From Streptomyces sp. CBMA29 (GTDB taxonomy: Bacteria; Actinomycetota; Actinomycetes; Streptomycetales; Streptomycetaceae): a DNA stretch of 64,000 bases. Numbering within the stretch: position 1 is the first letter of the stretch; every line of letters starts with the position of its first letter. The stretch is from NCBI RefSeq assembly GCF_014596445.1, contig NZ_MECL01000220.1:124001-188000 (forward strand). Reading direction: 5' to 3'. A program made the translations under genes and the position numbers. Shown one piece after another: positions 7,808 to 16,455 of this stretch. Under the pieces are notes generated by a model, which was not told the DNA's origin, ran no database searches, and saw only the letters and a program-made list of their open reading frames with translations.

Positions 7808-9337
7808 ATGGAACCGCGACCGCACTGGCTGTTCGGCGACCAGCTCGGCCCCCACTTCCTCGATCCCCGGCACGGCGGCCCCGACGCACAGGCGCCGGTG
7901 ATCATGATCGAGGCCCGTTCGGTGCTGCGCCGTCGCCGGTTCCACCGCGCCAAGGCTCATCTGGTGCTGTCCGCGATGCGGCACCGCGCGGCCGAACTGG
8001 GCGACCGGGTGACGTACGTACGCGCCGAGACGTATACGGAGGGGCTGGCCGAGGTGCCGGGCGGCGGCGGCACGGACCGGCTCACGGTCTGCCACCCGAC
8101 CTCGCGCGCCGCGCTGGGCCTGGTCACGTCCCTGGAGCGGGTGGACGTGCTGCCCGCGAAGGGCTTTCTGGTGCCCCGGGCCGAATTCACGCAGTGGGCC
8201 GGGCGCCGCAGTGGTGGCAGCCTGCGGATGGAGGGCTTCTACCGCTGGGTGCGCGAGCGGCACGACCTCCTGATGGACGGGGAGGGCCCGGCCGGCGGCC
8301 GGTGGAATCTCGACCACGACAACCGTGAGCCGCCCCCGCGCGGCCGGGACACCCTGGACGTGGCGGGCCCCTGGCGGCCGGAGGAGGACGAGATCGACGA
8401 CGAGATCGACGACGAGGTCCGCCACGACCTCGACCGGTGGGAGCGCGACGGCCAGGTGTCCTTCGTCGGACGTCACGGCCCCCGGCTCTTCCCCGCCACC
8501 CGCCGCGAAGCCCTGTCGGCGCTGCGCCGTTTCCTCTCGCACCGGCTGCCGGACTTCGGACGGTACGAGGACGCGATGCTGGCCGCCGATCCGGTGATGA
8601 GCCACAGCCTGCTGTCCGCGCCGCTCAACCTCGGGCTCCTCGACCCGGCCGAGTGCGTCGAGCGGGCCGAGGCCGCGTACCGCGCCGGTGACGCGCCCCT
8701 GAACAGCGTCGAGGGCTTCGTCCGGCAGATCGCCGGCTGGCGCGAGTACGTATGGCAGCTGTACTGGCACTTCGGCGAGGACTACCGGCACCGCAACGAG
8801 CTGCGCCACCACGCCCCGCTCCCCGACTGGTTCCTCGAACTGGACGCCGACGCCGTCACCGCCAACTGCCTGTCCACCGTGCTCGCCCAGGTCCGGGACA
8901 CCGGCTGGACCCACCACATCCCCCGGCTCATGGTGCTCGGCAGCCGCGCCCTCCAGGACGGCTGGGATCCGGCGGCCGTCACCGACTGGTTCCACCGCTG
9001 CTTCGTCGACGGCTACGACTGGGTCATGCTGCCCAATGTCGTCGGCATGTCGCAGTACGCCGACGGTGGCCTGATGACCACCAAGCCGTACACCTCCGGC
9101 GGCGCGTACCTCCACAAGATGAGCGACCTGTGCGGGCCGTGCGCCTACCGCCCCACCGACCGTGTGGGCGACCACGCCTGCCCCTACAGCACCGGCTACT
9201 GGGCCTTCCTCCACCGCCACCGGGCCCGCCTCGCCGCCAACCACCGCACGGCCCGCGCCGTCCAGGGCCTCGACCGGCTCAAAGACCTCCCCGAACTCCT
9301 CGACCAGGCCGCCGCCCGGGGCGCCCAAGCGCCGTGA
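7808..9337 (+). CDS. FeS-cluster photolyase/cryptochrome (PhrB/CryB-like)
   Basis: 509 residues with the N-terminal WLFGDQLGPHF characteristic of deoxyribodipyrimidine-photolyase-related (FeS-BCP) proteins. The C-terminal half contains four Cys suitable for a 4Fe-4S cluster: one in TANCLST, two in LCGPC and one in DHACPY, spaced as in the PhrB type. FAD-binding-region features include QIAGWREYVWQLYWH and MLPNVVGMSQYADGG. The family repairs (6-4) photoproducts or acts as a light sensor. AGGAG lies nine bases before the ATG. The gene is intact and divergent from the SPL-like gene. Confidence 0.88.
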   Translation: MEPRPHWLFGDQLGPHFLDPRHGGPDAQAPVIMIEARSVLRRRRFHRAKAHLVLSAMRHRAAELGDRVTYVRAETYTEGLAEVPGGGGTDRLTVCHPTSRAALGLVTSLERVDVLPAKGFLVPRAEFTQWAGRRSGGSLRMEGFYRWVRERHDLLMDGEGPAGGRWNLDHDNREPPPRGRDTLDVAGPWRPEEDEIDDEIDDEVRHDLDRWERDGQVSFVGRHGPRLFPATRREALSALRRFLSHRLPDFGRYEDAMLAADPVMSHSLLSAPLNLGLLDPAECVERAEAAYRAGDAPLNSVEGFVRQIAGWREYVWQLYWHFGEDYRHRNELRHHAPLPDWFLELDADAVTANCLSTVLAQVRDTGWTHHIPRLMVLGSRALQDGWDPAAVTDWFHRCFVDGYDWVMLPNVVGMSQYADGGLMTTKPYTSGGAYLHKMSDLCGPCAYRPTDRVGDHACPYSTGYWAFLHRHRARLAANHRTARAVQGLDRLKDLPELLDQAAARGAQAP

Positions 9338-9469
9338 CGCCTCCCCCGACGGACGCGCGGCGCCAGACAGCCTGCGCCGCGCACGGCGCGGCCCCGGCCC
9401 TCTCATCGCCAACAGCATCCGCAAGGCCGGCCCCGCCCCGCGGGACATGCGCGAGACCGCAGTCCGCAT

Positions 9470-11340
9470 GTCCAAGCGCTTCAGGTGCGGCGATCCGATC
9501 GACATCGCGACCGGCGAACAACCGAGCTCAGGCTCCTGAGCGATGCCGACCGGCCGGCTGTGCTCCGCTACGGATACGACGAGCGCGGCGACGTCACCGA
9601 GATCGTCGACTCCTCGGCTCTGCCGTTCCGCCTGAGCTACCACGAGCATCACCGTGTCACCGGCTGGGAGGACCGCGGCGGCACGCGGCACGCGGTACCA
9701 GTACGACACCGAAGGCCGTTTGTGTCAGTACGGCCGGCTCGGAAAATGTCCTCGCCTACGACATCGCGAACCGCACCACACGCGTCACCGATTCGCTCGG
9801 GCACACGACGACGTACGAGTTCAACGAGCTGGGCCAGCTCGTCCGTACGACCGATCCCCTTGGGGCTGCCGGAGACGGTCACTGTGCCGGACGGACGGCA
9901 CCAGGTGGCGGCACGAATACGACGAGCGCGGCAATCTGACCCGTACGGTCGACCCGCAGGGCGCTGTCACCGGACGTGACTACGACACGCGCGGGCGGCT
10001 CGTCCGGATCACTGACGCCCTGGGGGGCGTTCGCGATATGACGTCGAACGGCGCGGGCCTGCCGACGGCCACCACGGACGTCGACGGCAATCTCGTCCGG
10101 CACATCGATCCGCAGGGGACTGTGACACTCTTCGACGTCGGGTCCTTCGACCGTCTGATGACGAAGACCCTCGCCGACGGCACGACCCTGCGTTTCGCCT
10201 ACGACACCGAACTGCGGCTGACCTCGGTCACAAACTCACCGGCCGACAGCGGACCTACGACTACGATCCGCGCGGTGTGCTCCGCGGCGAAACGGACTTC
10301 AACGGCCGGACGGTCCGGTACGTCCACGACGCCGCAGGCCAGCTCGTCGAGCGGATCAACGGCGCCGGTGAGGCGACGCGTTACGTCAGGGATGCCGCCG
10401 GACGCGCCGTCGAGTGGCACGACGGCGACAGCGTCACGTACTTGGAGTACGACCCGACCGACCGGCTCACTCGCGCCGTCACCGCGGACACGGAACTGCT
10501 GCTCGAGCACGACGCCTTCGGACGGGCGGTTCGGCAGACCGTCAACGGCCGCACGCTGACCAACACGTACGACCAACACGTACGACCGGCTCGGCCGCCG
10601 GACCGAGCGCCGCACCCCGAGCGGCGCGGTGAGCACCTGGGAGTGGGACACGGGGATGCGTCCCACGGGCCTGCGCGCCCCCGGCCGACGCATGACGTTC
10701 GGATACGACGTGGGCGCGCGGAGACCGAACGGGCCCTCGACGCCGGCCTGGTGAGGATCCGACAGGAGTGGGACAGCAACCCTCGCCTCGCCTCGCCTTG
10801 CCTCGCCTCCCGGACCGTGAGCCGCAGCGGCTCGTCGGACGGGCCAGGGACGCTTGTCGCCCGGCGTACGTACGCGGCGGGCGGACGCGGATTCACCCTG
10901 GACGCGATGGGCCGGGTCACCGCGGTGTCCGCCGAGGGCTGGACCGAGCGCTACGCGTACGACTCGCTGGGCAACGTCGTGGTCGGCCAGTGGGACACCG
11001 GGCTGCCCGGGGACAGCGGCCCGATGGAGCGCCGAGGACCGGCTCGTCGAGGTACGCACGCCCGACGGGATCCGCTGGAGGTATCCGTACGACCCCTTGG
11101 GGCGCCGTACGGCGAAGCTCGGGATGGGCGAGGACGGCACGGTCGGGCACGGTCGTCAGCAGGACGGACTTCGTCCGGGACGGTACGCCCCCGGCCGTCG
11201 TAGTGACCTTCGACCGCGCCACCGGCTACACCCTGACCTGGCCGCCAACCCCACTGGTGCCCGTGGCCGACCGATCCGTACCGCTGCGCGTACCGCAGCG
11301 CGTGGTGCGGGAGCGGCGCGGGAGTGCTGCCGCAACTACG
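9470..11340 (+). pseudogene. decayed RHS/YD-repeat gene
   Basis: RHS sequence begins with CGDPIDIATGE, the hallmark of the DUF6531-type RHS N-terminal module, about 130 bp after the photolyase stop. It continues with LRYGYDERGDVTEIVD, TTYEFNELGQLVRTTDPLG, GRDYDTRGRLVRITDALGG and RYAYDSLGNVVVGQWD. These segments occupy all three forward frames in turn, so at least five frameshifts or small deletions interrupt the gene. No signal peptide, intact core signature, toxin tip or immunity gene is recognisable. Confidence 0.8.
11265..11320. repeat. fragment resembling the att-associated flank
   Basis: CGTACCGCTGCGCG followed by CGTGGTGCGGGAGCGGCGCG closely matches the distal part of the repeat unit found beside the tRNA-Gly 3' fragments (compare 61010-61040), but no tRNA half is recognisable nearby. 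It lies within or just after the RHS relic. Confidence 0.45.
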
Positions 11341-11686
11341 AAGCCTTTCTCGAACTCGCCCGCTCCTTGATCACCCTGTGCCAGATCAACTCATCGCGCT
11401 GGCCGCCGAAAAGGCTCACATGCGAACATGATTTAGGCCATCAGTGACGAGAAATGCAACAAATATTGACGCCCCCAAACATCGGGCGTAACTTCCGTTC
11501 TCAGCCGTCGCGCACCGCCCGCTCACCTCCCACACAGGCGAGCTCAGCTCCGTCCCCCCACTTCTCCGGGAGCAGCATGCGCAGAAGACGCGGGAAGCGC
11601 GGAAGCCGTCTTCCCGCGCCCCCACCGTCGTGGGCACCCCGTGCGGAGTGTGAACCGTTCCCCAACTTCCGTGGAGGACCGCGACC
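11341..11686. other. intergenic region upstream of the lectin-SGNH gene
   Basis: About 350 bp with no supported gene. It includes a short AT-richer patch at about 11415-11470 that could hold the promoter of the downstream secreted protein. GGAGG just before 11687 is the Shine-Dalgarno. Confidence 0.4.
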
Positions 11687-13234
11687 ATGCCCGTATCCGC
11701 GCCACCGCGCCTTCGCTCCCGCCGTCGCTCCCGTCGCTCCCGCCACCGCGCGTCCCCGGCCGCCCTCCTGGCCGTCCTCGCCCTGTTGTGCGCCATGCTG
11801 TTCCTCACCAGCGGCTCCGCCTATGCCGCGCCGGCCGGTCCCGTCATCGCCGGGCCGGGCGCTACCTGCGTGGACGTGAGCGGCGACGACACCGGCGTCA
11901 ACGGCGCACCCGTCCAGCTGTGGACGTGCCAGCCGCAGGCGTTTGACCAGCGCTGGAAGCACAACGCGAACGGATCGCTCGAAACCCTCGGCCGTTGCCT
12001 GGACATCATCGGCAACGGCACCGCGATCGGCACCCAGGTCGAGCTGTGGGACTGCGACGGCGTCGGCGGACAGAACTGGCAGCAACGCTCCGACGGCTCG
12101 CTGTTCAACCCGCAGTCCGGCCGCTGCCTCGACTCCCCCGGCGGCGCCACCGCCAACGGCACCCGTCTCCAGATCTACGACTGCAACGGCAGCGCCGCGC
12201 AGCAGTTCCGCATCGGTACACCCACCGGTGAGTCCAACGGCGGCGTGCGCATCATGCCCTTGGGCGACTCGATCACCGACGGATACAACGTGCCCGGCGG
12301 CTACCGCTCGGACCTGTGGCAGTACCTGGCCACGGACGGGCACACCGACGACTTCGTCGGCTCGCAGTCCAACGGCCCCGCGCGGCTCGGCGACCACGAC
12401 CACGAGGGGCACCCGGGCTGGCGGATCGACGAGATCGACGCACACGCCGCCGCCTGGATGCGCGCGACGTCGCCACGGACGATCCTGCTGCACATCGGGA
12501 CCAACGACATGATCCAGAACCACGACCCGGCCGGCGCTCCGGCCCGGCTGTCCACGCTGCTCACCCACATCACCGACGCGGCCCCCGCCGCCGACGTACT
12601 GGTCTCCGACCTGATCCCGCTCGCGGACCCGACCATCGAGAGCCGCGCGCGGCAGTACAACGCGGCCGTGCCCGGGGTGGTCTCCGCGCTCGCCGCACAG
12701 GGCCGCCACGTGCACTTCGTGTCCATGCACTCCGCGCTGACCACGGCCGACCTGGCCGACGGCGTGCACCCGACGGCCGGCGGCTACTCCAAGATGGCCG
12801 CGCGCTGGTACTCCGCGCTGATCTCCTCGCCCGTCACCCGCTGGGAGGCGGAGGACCCCGGCTACGCCTCGGTGCACGACGCCGACCTGCCGTCCAGCCC
12901 CACCGCCTCCGGCGGGGTGAAAGCCGGTCACATCGACAACGCCGACAGCTATCTGCAGTACGTGATCACCGCCCCCTACACCGGCGGCTACCGCATGTAC
13001 GTGCGCGGGGGGAACGGCATGGGCACCGCCTGCACCCACCTGCTGACCATCAACGGCGGTCCGGCCACGACCGTCACGTACCCCTCCTACGGCTGGGACG
13101 AGTGGTCGATGACCGGCATCGATGTCCAGCTCCAACAGGGCGTCAACACCGTACGGTTCGCCAAGGGCGCCTGCTACGCCGAGATCGACGCGATCGACTT
13201 CGCCACCTTGGGCTCCCCGACGCCCTGGATCTGA
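11687..13234 (+). CDS. secreted ricin-type lectin / SGNH hydrolase / carbohydrate-binding protein
   Basis: 515 residues. An Arg-rich N-terminus followed by a hydrophobic core ending in AYA-AP is a long Sec-type signal peptide (cleavage near 46). Residues about 50-180 form a ricin-B beta-trefoil with repeated QxW motifs (FDQRW, GQNW, QQFRI). Residues about 188-385 are an SGNH/GDSL hydrolase with block I GDSITDGYN, block III GTND and block V DGVHP, giving Ser, Asn, Asp and His. The C-terminal part (RWEAEDPGYAS to the end) resembles a CBM6/35-type module. Such enzymes deacylate plant or other polysaccharides outside the cell. GGAGG precedes the ATG at good spacing. The gene is intact. Confidence 0.9.
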   Translation: MPVSAPPRLRSRRRSRRSRHRASPAALLAVLALLCAMLFLTSGSAYAAPAGPVIAGPGATCVDVSGDDTGVNGAPVQLWTCQPQAFDQRWKHNANGSLETLGRCLDIIGNGTAIGTQVELWDCDGVGGQNWQQRSDGSLFNPQSGRCLDSPGGATANGTRLQIYDCNGSAAQQFRIGTPTGESNGGVRIMPLGDSITDGYNVPGGYRSDLWQYLATDGHTDDFVGSQSNGPARLGDHDHEGHPGWRIDEIDAHAAAWMRATSPRTILLHIGTNDMIQNHDPAGAPARLSTLLTHITDAAPAADVLVSDLIPLADPTIESRARQYNAAVPGVVSALAAQGRHVHFVSMHSALTTADLADGVHPTAGGYSKMAARWYSALISSPVTRWEAEDPGYASVHDADLPSSPTASGGVKAGHIDNADSYLQYVITAPYTGGYRMYVRGGNGMGTACTHLLTINGGPATTVTYPSYGWDEWSMTGIDVQLQQGVNTVRFAKGACYAEIDAIDFATLGSPTPWI

Positions 13235-13625
13235 GGCCCGCTCGCCGCACTACCAGCGTCGACCTGCCGACCCCGCGGACGCGCCGCCGCGGGAGTACGC
13301 CAGCCACTCCTGGAACGCGTCGACCAGAAGGGTCCCGCACTCGTAAACCGGTTCAAGCCCTTCAACGAAGCGCGTTTCGTCCACCGTGCACGTCCAACGG
13401 GGACGAACCGGCGCCAGGCGCCCCCGCAGCAGGAACCCTCAAGAGGGGGGGTACAGGTCCAGCCGCCACCGCGAGCCTTTCTCTGCCCCCGCCCCGGATC
13501 CCCAGGCCAACCCCGCGCGATCCACCGCGCTAAGGGCAAGCCGGTTGGGCGTTGTGATCCTTTCTGCGCACCGCCTGAGCCAAAGACGCGTCTCGCCATC
13601 CGCGAGAGCACCCCCCGGTTCCCGG
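13235..13625. other. non-coding stretch
   Basis: About 390 bp downstream of the lectin-SGNH gene. Open frames exist on both strands but none has a start signal, conserved motif or convincing codon use. I see no clear terminator hairpin or RNA gene. Confidence 0.4.
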
Positions 13626-13862
13626 TCAACTGCGCGCGCCCCGGTGCCATTGCGCCTGAATCTGCCAGCCAACAGCACGGAGCGTCGCGTCGAACCCGTC
13701 CTTCTCCGCCGCGTCCACCGCGCTTCCGTCCGCCTCGAAGCCCGCGCGCTGGAGCAGCCGCATGACATGCGCTCTGGAGTCAACGATCCGTCCCATGTCC
13801 CCGAGGACGGCCATGCCCTGTTCCACCCGGGTCAGCGGACGGAGGGAATTCGGTGTGACCTC
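13626..13862 (-). pseudogene. probable gene remnant, unknown
   Basis: A 78-codon stretch with protein-like composition (helical pattern in RIVDSRAHVMRLLQRAGFEA, ending VGWQIQAQWHRGARS) ends at a normal stop. There is no good start or Shine-Dalgarno at its 5' side; upstream codons in the same frame do not look coding. It is best read as the 3' part of a broken gene; a short protein starting at the internal ATG near 13812 is possible. Confidence 0.35.
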
Positions 13863-13995
13863 ATGACTCGGTCCGTACGGTGGTCCCGGGGAAGGGCATC
13901 CTGAGCTGCGGCTTTTCCAGCCATCGGCCCCGACCGGTCCCCAAAGCACTGACGAGACATCACACGGGGTCATTCCCCAAAACGGCAAGAGGCCC

Positions 13996-14165
13996 GCTGA
14001 CCTGGTCATATGCCAGGTCGATGGAGTGGACGACGGGCATCGAAGCCGCGATCTGAGCTCGGGAATGACTGATGCCCTGTCGGCGTGCCTGCTGGTCAGA
14101 CCGTCCACCCTTGGCTGTCTGCGGCGTGCCGCTGGACCTGGCGCGGGAGTGGCGCGGGGTGACGA
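13996..14165 (-). repeat. decayed att unit (copy 0): terminator-like hairpin, tRNA-Gly 3'-half remnant and flank
   Basis: From left to right: an inverted repeat ACCTGG/CCAGGT at 14000-14019; a diverged match to the tRNA 3' half (GACGGGCATCGAAGCC, ATCTGAGCTCGGGAATGA) at about 14030-14070; GCTGGTCAG at 14090; and paired GGCGCGGGAGTGGCGCGGGG near 14140-14160. The order and spacing match the better-conserved copies at 21.4, 39.7, 48.9 and 60.9 kb. It is the most diverged copy, as expected for the oldest integration scar. Confidence 0.55.
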
Positions 14166-14340
14166 CGCCCTGCCCGGGGCCGCCGTCCCGTGGGGCCGGT
14201 GGCGCCCCCGGCGTTCCGTGCGGCGGCCGTACTCTGTTCGCTGGGGGCTTGCGGGGTGATCTCCCGGACGGAGTGCCCCTTTGATCGCTTTGTTCGACGT
14301 TGGTTCCAAGCGGGTCGGCGCCGAAGACCTGCACGTCAGT

Positions 14341-14552
14341 GGGACTGCTCCGCGCGTGAGCGGGGATGGACCCGCGAAGCCACGGATCCCTGTGGCCGAT
14401 ATCGCCGTTGTGGACGGCTACTGGACCATCGGCCTCGACCCCGACGGACTGGCCGACCTCGCGGTGAAGCTCCGCGCCCAGGCCGCCGCCGGGACCACGC
14501 GATCCGCCCGCAGCTCATCGCCGCCCGTGCCGACTGGGCCGCCCACCACTAG
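14341..14552 (+). pseudogene. frameshifted fragment of a small conserved protein
   Basis: The stretch reads VPVADIAVVDGYWTIGLDP and DGLADLAVKLRAQAA in one frame, then IRPQLIAARADWAAHH and a stop in another, so a single frameshift separates the halves. A related and also frameshifted fragment lies at 39255-39420 (LAIVEDFWIDGLDP, GLARIAAKLRAQAD). I do not know the family. Both copies sit within about 300 bp of a tRNA-Gly 3' fragment, which suggests they travelled with the integrated islands. Confidence 0.5.
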
Positions 14553-14705
14553 GGGCCTGAGCAGCCCCAAATCGCGGAGCCATCTCAGGCGCTCGGCGAG
14601 CGAAAGTCAGCCCCTTGCGGCCGGCCAGCCGAGTCACTCGCTACCTTCGGGTCGATCGCCCTGGCGGGCCCTTCTCCGGGACTGACGGGGCGGGGGCGCG
14701 GCCTT

Positions 14706-15869
14706 TCAGCTCCTTCGGACGTTTCCGGCGATGCGGCCGACGATGATTGCGGCCTGCTCCGGGTGCTCTTCCAACCATCTGCCGAGGTATTCCCGCATGC
14801 CTTCCTCGACGCAGGTGCCTACGGCGGTGTTGCCCAGCACGCTGGGCGTGGCGCCCTCGAACTCGGGGCGGTCGAGCTTCACCGACACGACCGCTGTCAG
14901 GCCATCGCCGATCCGGCCGGCGCTGAGATCGGGGTTCGTCGCCGCCAGCAATCCCCGATCCCGAGCGTAGGCGTTGACGGCCGCTGCCATCCCGTCTCGG
15001 AAGCCCGCCAGGTGAGTGCCGCCGTGGGTGGGCCGGCTGTTGGCGAAGCCGAGGACCCGCTCTTCGCGGCTATCGCGCCACCTCAGGGCCACTTCGGCCC
15101 TCCCTTCCATCTGTGGGTTCTCCCACTCAAAGTGGATGACGTCTGGATGTGCGGACGTTCCGGCCGTCACGTCGAGGGAGGTGATGAAGTCCCTTACTCC
15201 GCCCGGGAATCGGAACCGCATCGATCGGGGCTCGCCCGAAGGTCGCGTGTCGGTCAGGGAGATGTGCAGGCTCCGGTTCAGAAAGGCCAGTTCCCTGAAA
15301 CGCTCTGCCAGCACGTCGAACGAGCACTCCACCGTCTCGAAGATGTCGGCGTCGGGCCAGAAGACAATGGTGGTCCCGGTTCCGGTCGCCGGGCCTGCGG
15401 CGATGGGCGGGGCGACCGCGACGCCGTGCGCGTACTTCTGAACCCAATGGGTTCCGCCGCGCCGCACTTCGGCGCTCAGGCGGCTCGACAGGGCGTTGGT
15501 GACACAGGGTCCGACGGACACGAAGCCCACAAGTGCGGCGTTGCGGCCGACCGGTTCCCTCCAGTTGTCCATGCGGGTCAGCAGGGCTTCCAGGCCAGGC
15601 CCGTCGGAGTCCCCGGCGGCCTCGACGGGGACACCCGGCCCGTCGTCGGCGACACTCACACCGCCGCCAGGCGTCAGAACGACGTCGACGACACCGGCGC
15701 GGCCGGCCAGAACCTCGTTCACAGCCCGGTTCGTGACCTCGAACACCGCTTGGTGCAGGCCGCGTTGGCTGGTCGAACCGATGTACATCCCGGGCCGCTT
15801 CCTGATGGCCTCCGAGCCGTGCAGCACCGTGATGTGGGTGGCGTCGTACCTCTTGGCATCCTCACTCAC
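14706..15869 (-). CDS. short GyrB-like protein (GHKL + transducer only), ATP site degenerate
   Basis: 387 residues starting YDATHITVLHGSEAIRKRPG followed by MYIGST, the classic GyrB/ParE N-terminus, and extending through a transducer-like region that ends where the TOPRIM domain of a full-length (about 650-700 residue) GyrB would start. The N box reads VFEVTNRAVNE: the Glu is kept, but the Asn that binds Mg-ATP in gyrase is Arg. VADDGPGVPV is retained. The ATP-lid motif GGLHGVG is replaced by RNAALVGFVSVG. It lacks the DNA-gate parts and probably cannot hydrolyse ATP normally. It could be a decoy or regulator of gyrase, or protection from a gyrase poison; that is inference. GTG start with AGGGGGA upstream. 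Confidence 0.75.
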   Translation of the reverse strand: MSEDAKRYDATHITVLHGSEAIRKRPGMYIGSTSQRGLHQAVFEVTNRAVNEVLAGRAGVVDVVLTPGGGVSVADDGPGVPVEAAGDSDGPGLEALLTRMDNWREPVGRNAALVGFVSVGPCVTNALSSRLSAEVRRGGTHWVQKYAHGVAVAPPIAAGPATGTGTTIVFWPDADIFETVECSFDVLAERFRELAFLNRSLHISLTDTRPSGEPRSMRFRFPGGVRDFITSLDVTAGTSAHPDVIHFEWENPQMEGRAEVALRWRDSREERVLGFANSRPTHGGTHLAGFRDGMAAAVNAYARDRGLLAATNPDLSAGRIGDGLTAVVSVKLDRPEFEGATPSVLGNTAVGTCVEEGMREYLGRWLEEHPEQAAIIVGRIAGNVRRS

Positions 15870-16290
15870 GAAGTCCCCCTCAAACCGTGTCCAGCAGTGC
15901 CGCCAAGCGTAGGCGAATCCACGAAAAACGCCAGGTCAGAGCAATTTTAGTGAGGCTGCGGGCAGGCGCGTGAGGGCCTGCCCGGATACATCAGGACCAA
16001 GAGCTGCTGGCGGCGGTCCGAACGCGGCGGCGCACCGGCCGAGGCCGCGCACGACCTCTTCTCCGGTGGCGCGTAGCTCCCTAATTCTCAGCGTCCGGGC
16101 GCGGACCGTCACCTTGATCTTTTACCGCCGCCGCACGGATGGCTGCCATTTGTGAAGCCGACGCACTCACTCAAAGGGGACCTCGGGGTTCGAGAATGCC
16201 TCGGCGTTCGGCGTTCGGCCACGGTCATTGGGAGCATCCGCGTGCGAAATTCTCGACCTGGTGGCACGGGTACGGCACGCGACCCCCGAA
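15870..16290. other. intergenic region upstream of the GyrB-like gene
   Basis: About 420 bp holding the start region of the minus-strand GyrB-like gene (AGGGGGA at about 15874-15880). No gene is supported in it; short open frames have no motif or start signal. Confidence 0.4.
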
Positions 16291-16455
16291 GTGGTCCGGA
16301 GAACAGACAGGCTCCAGGTCGCTGGCCTGGATATCTGTAGCGGAACGGATGACGGGAATCGAACCCGCGCTCTGAGCTTGGGAATCACAGGCGCCTTCTC
16401 GATATCTGCGCTGGTCAGCGCGGTTTCGGGCTCACCAGTGAGTGTGCGCCAATCG
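16291..16455 (-). repeat. att unit copy 1: tRNA-Gly(CCC) 3' fragment
   Basis: The core at about 16341-16388 is, on the minus strand, GTGATTCCCAAGCTCAGAGC followed by the T arm GCGGGTTCGATTCCCGTC and a partial acceptor strand. To its left, an imperfect hairpin (CTCCAGGTC/GGCCTGGA, 16310-16332) is a decayed form of the terminator seen at other copies. To its right is GCTGGTCAG (16410). The frameshifted RHS gene starts directly beyond, so this copy marks the left edge of that island. Confidence 0.75.

Noticed and set aside
7562..9562. Long minus-strand open frame opposite the photolyase gene (about 7562-9709)
   Set aside because: It is antisense to a clearly conserved photolyase and has Val/Gly/Arg-rich composition without motifs.
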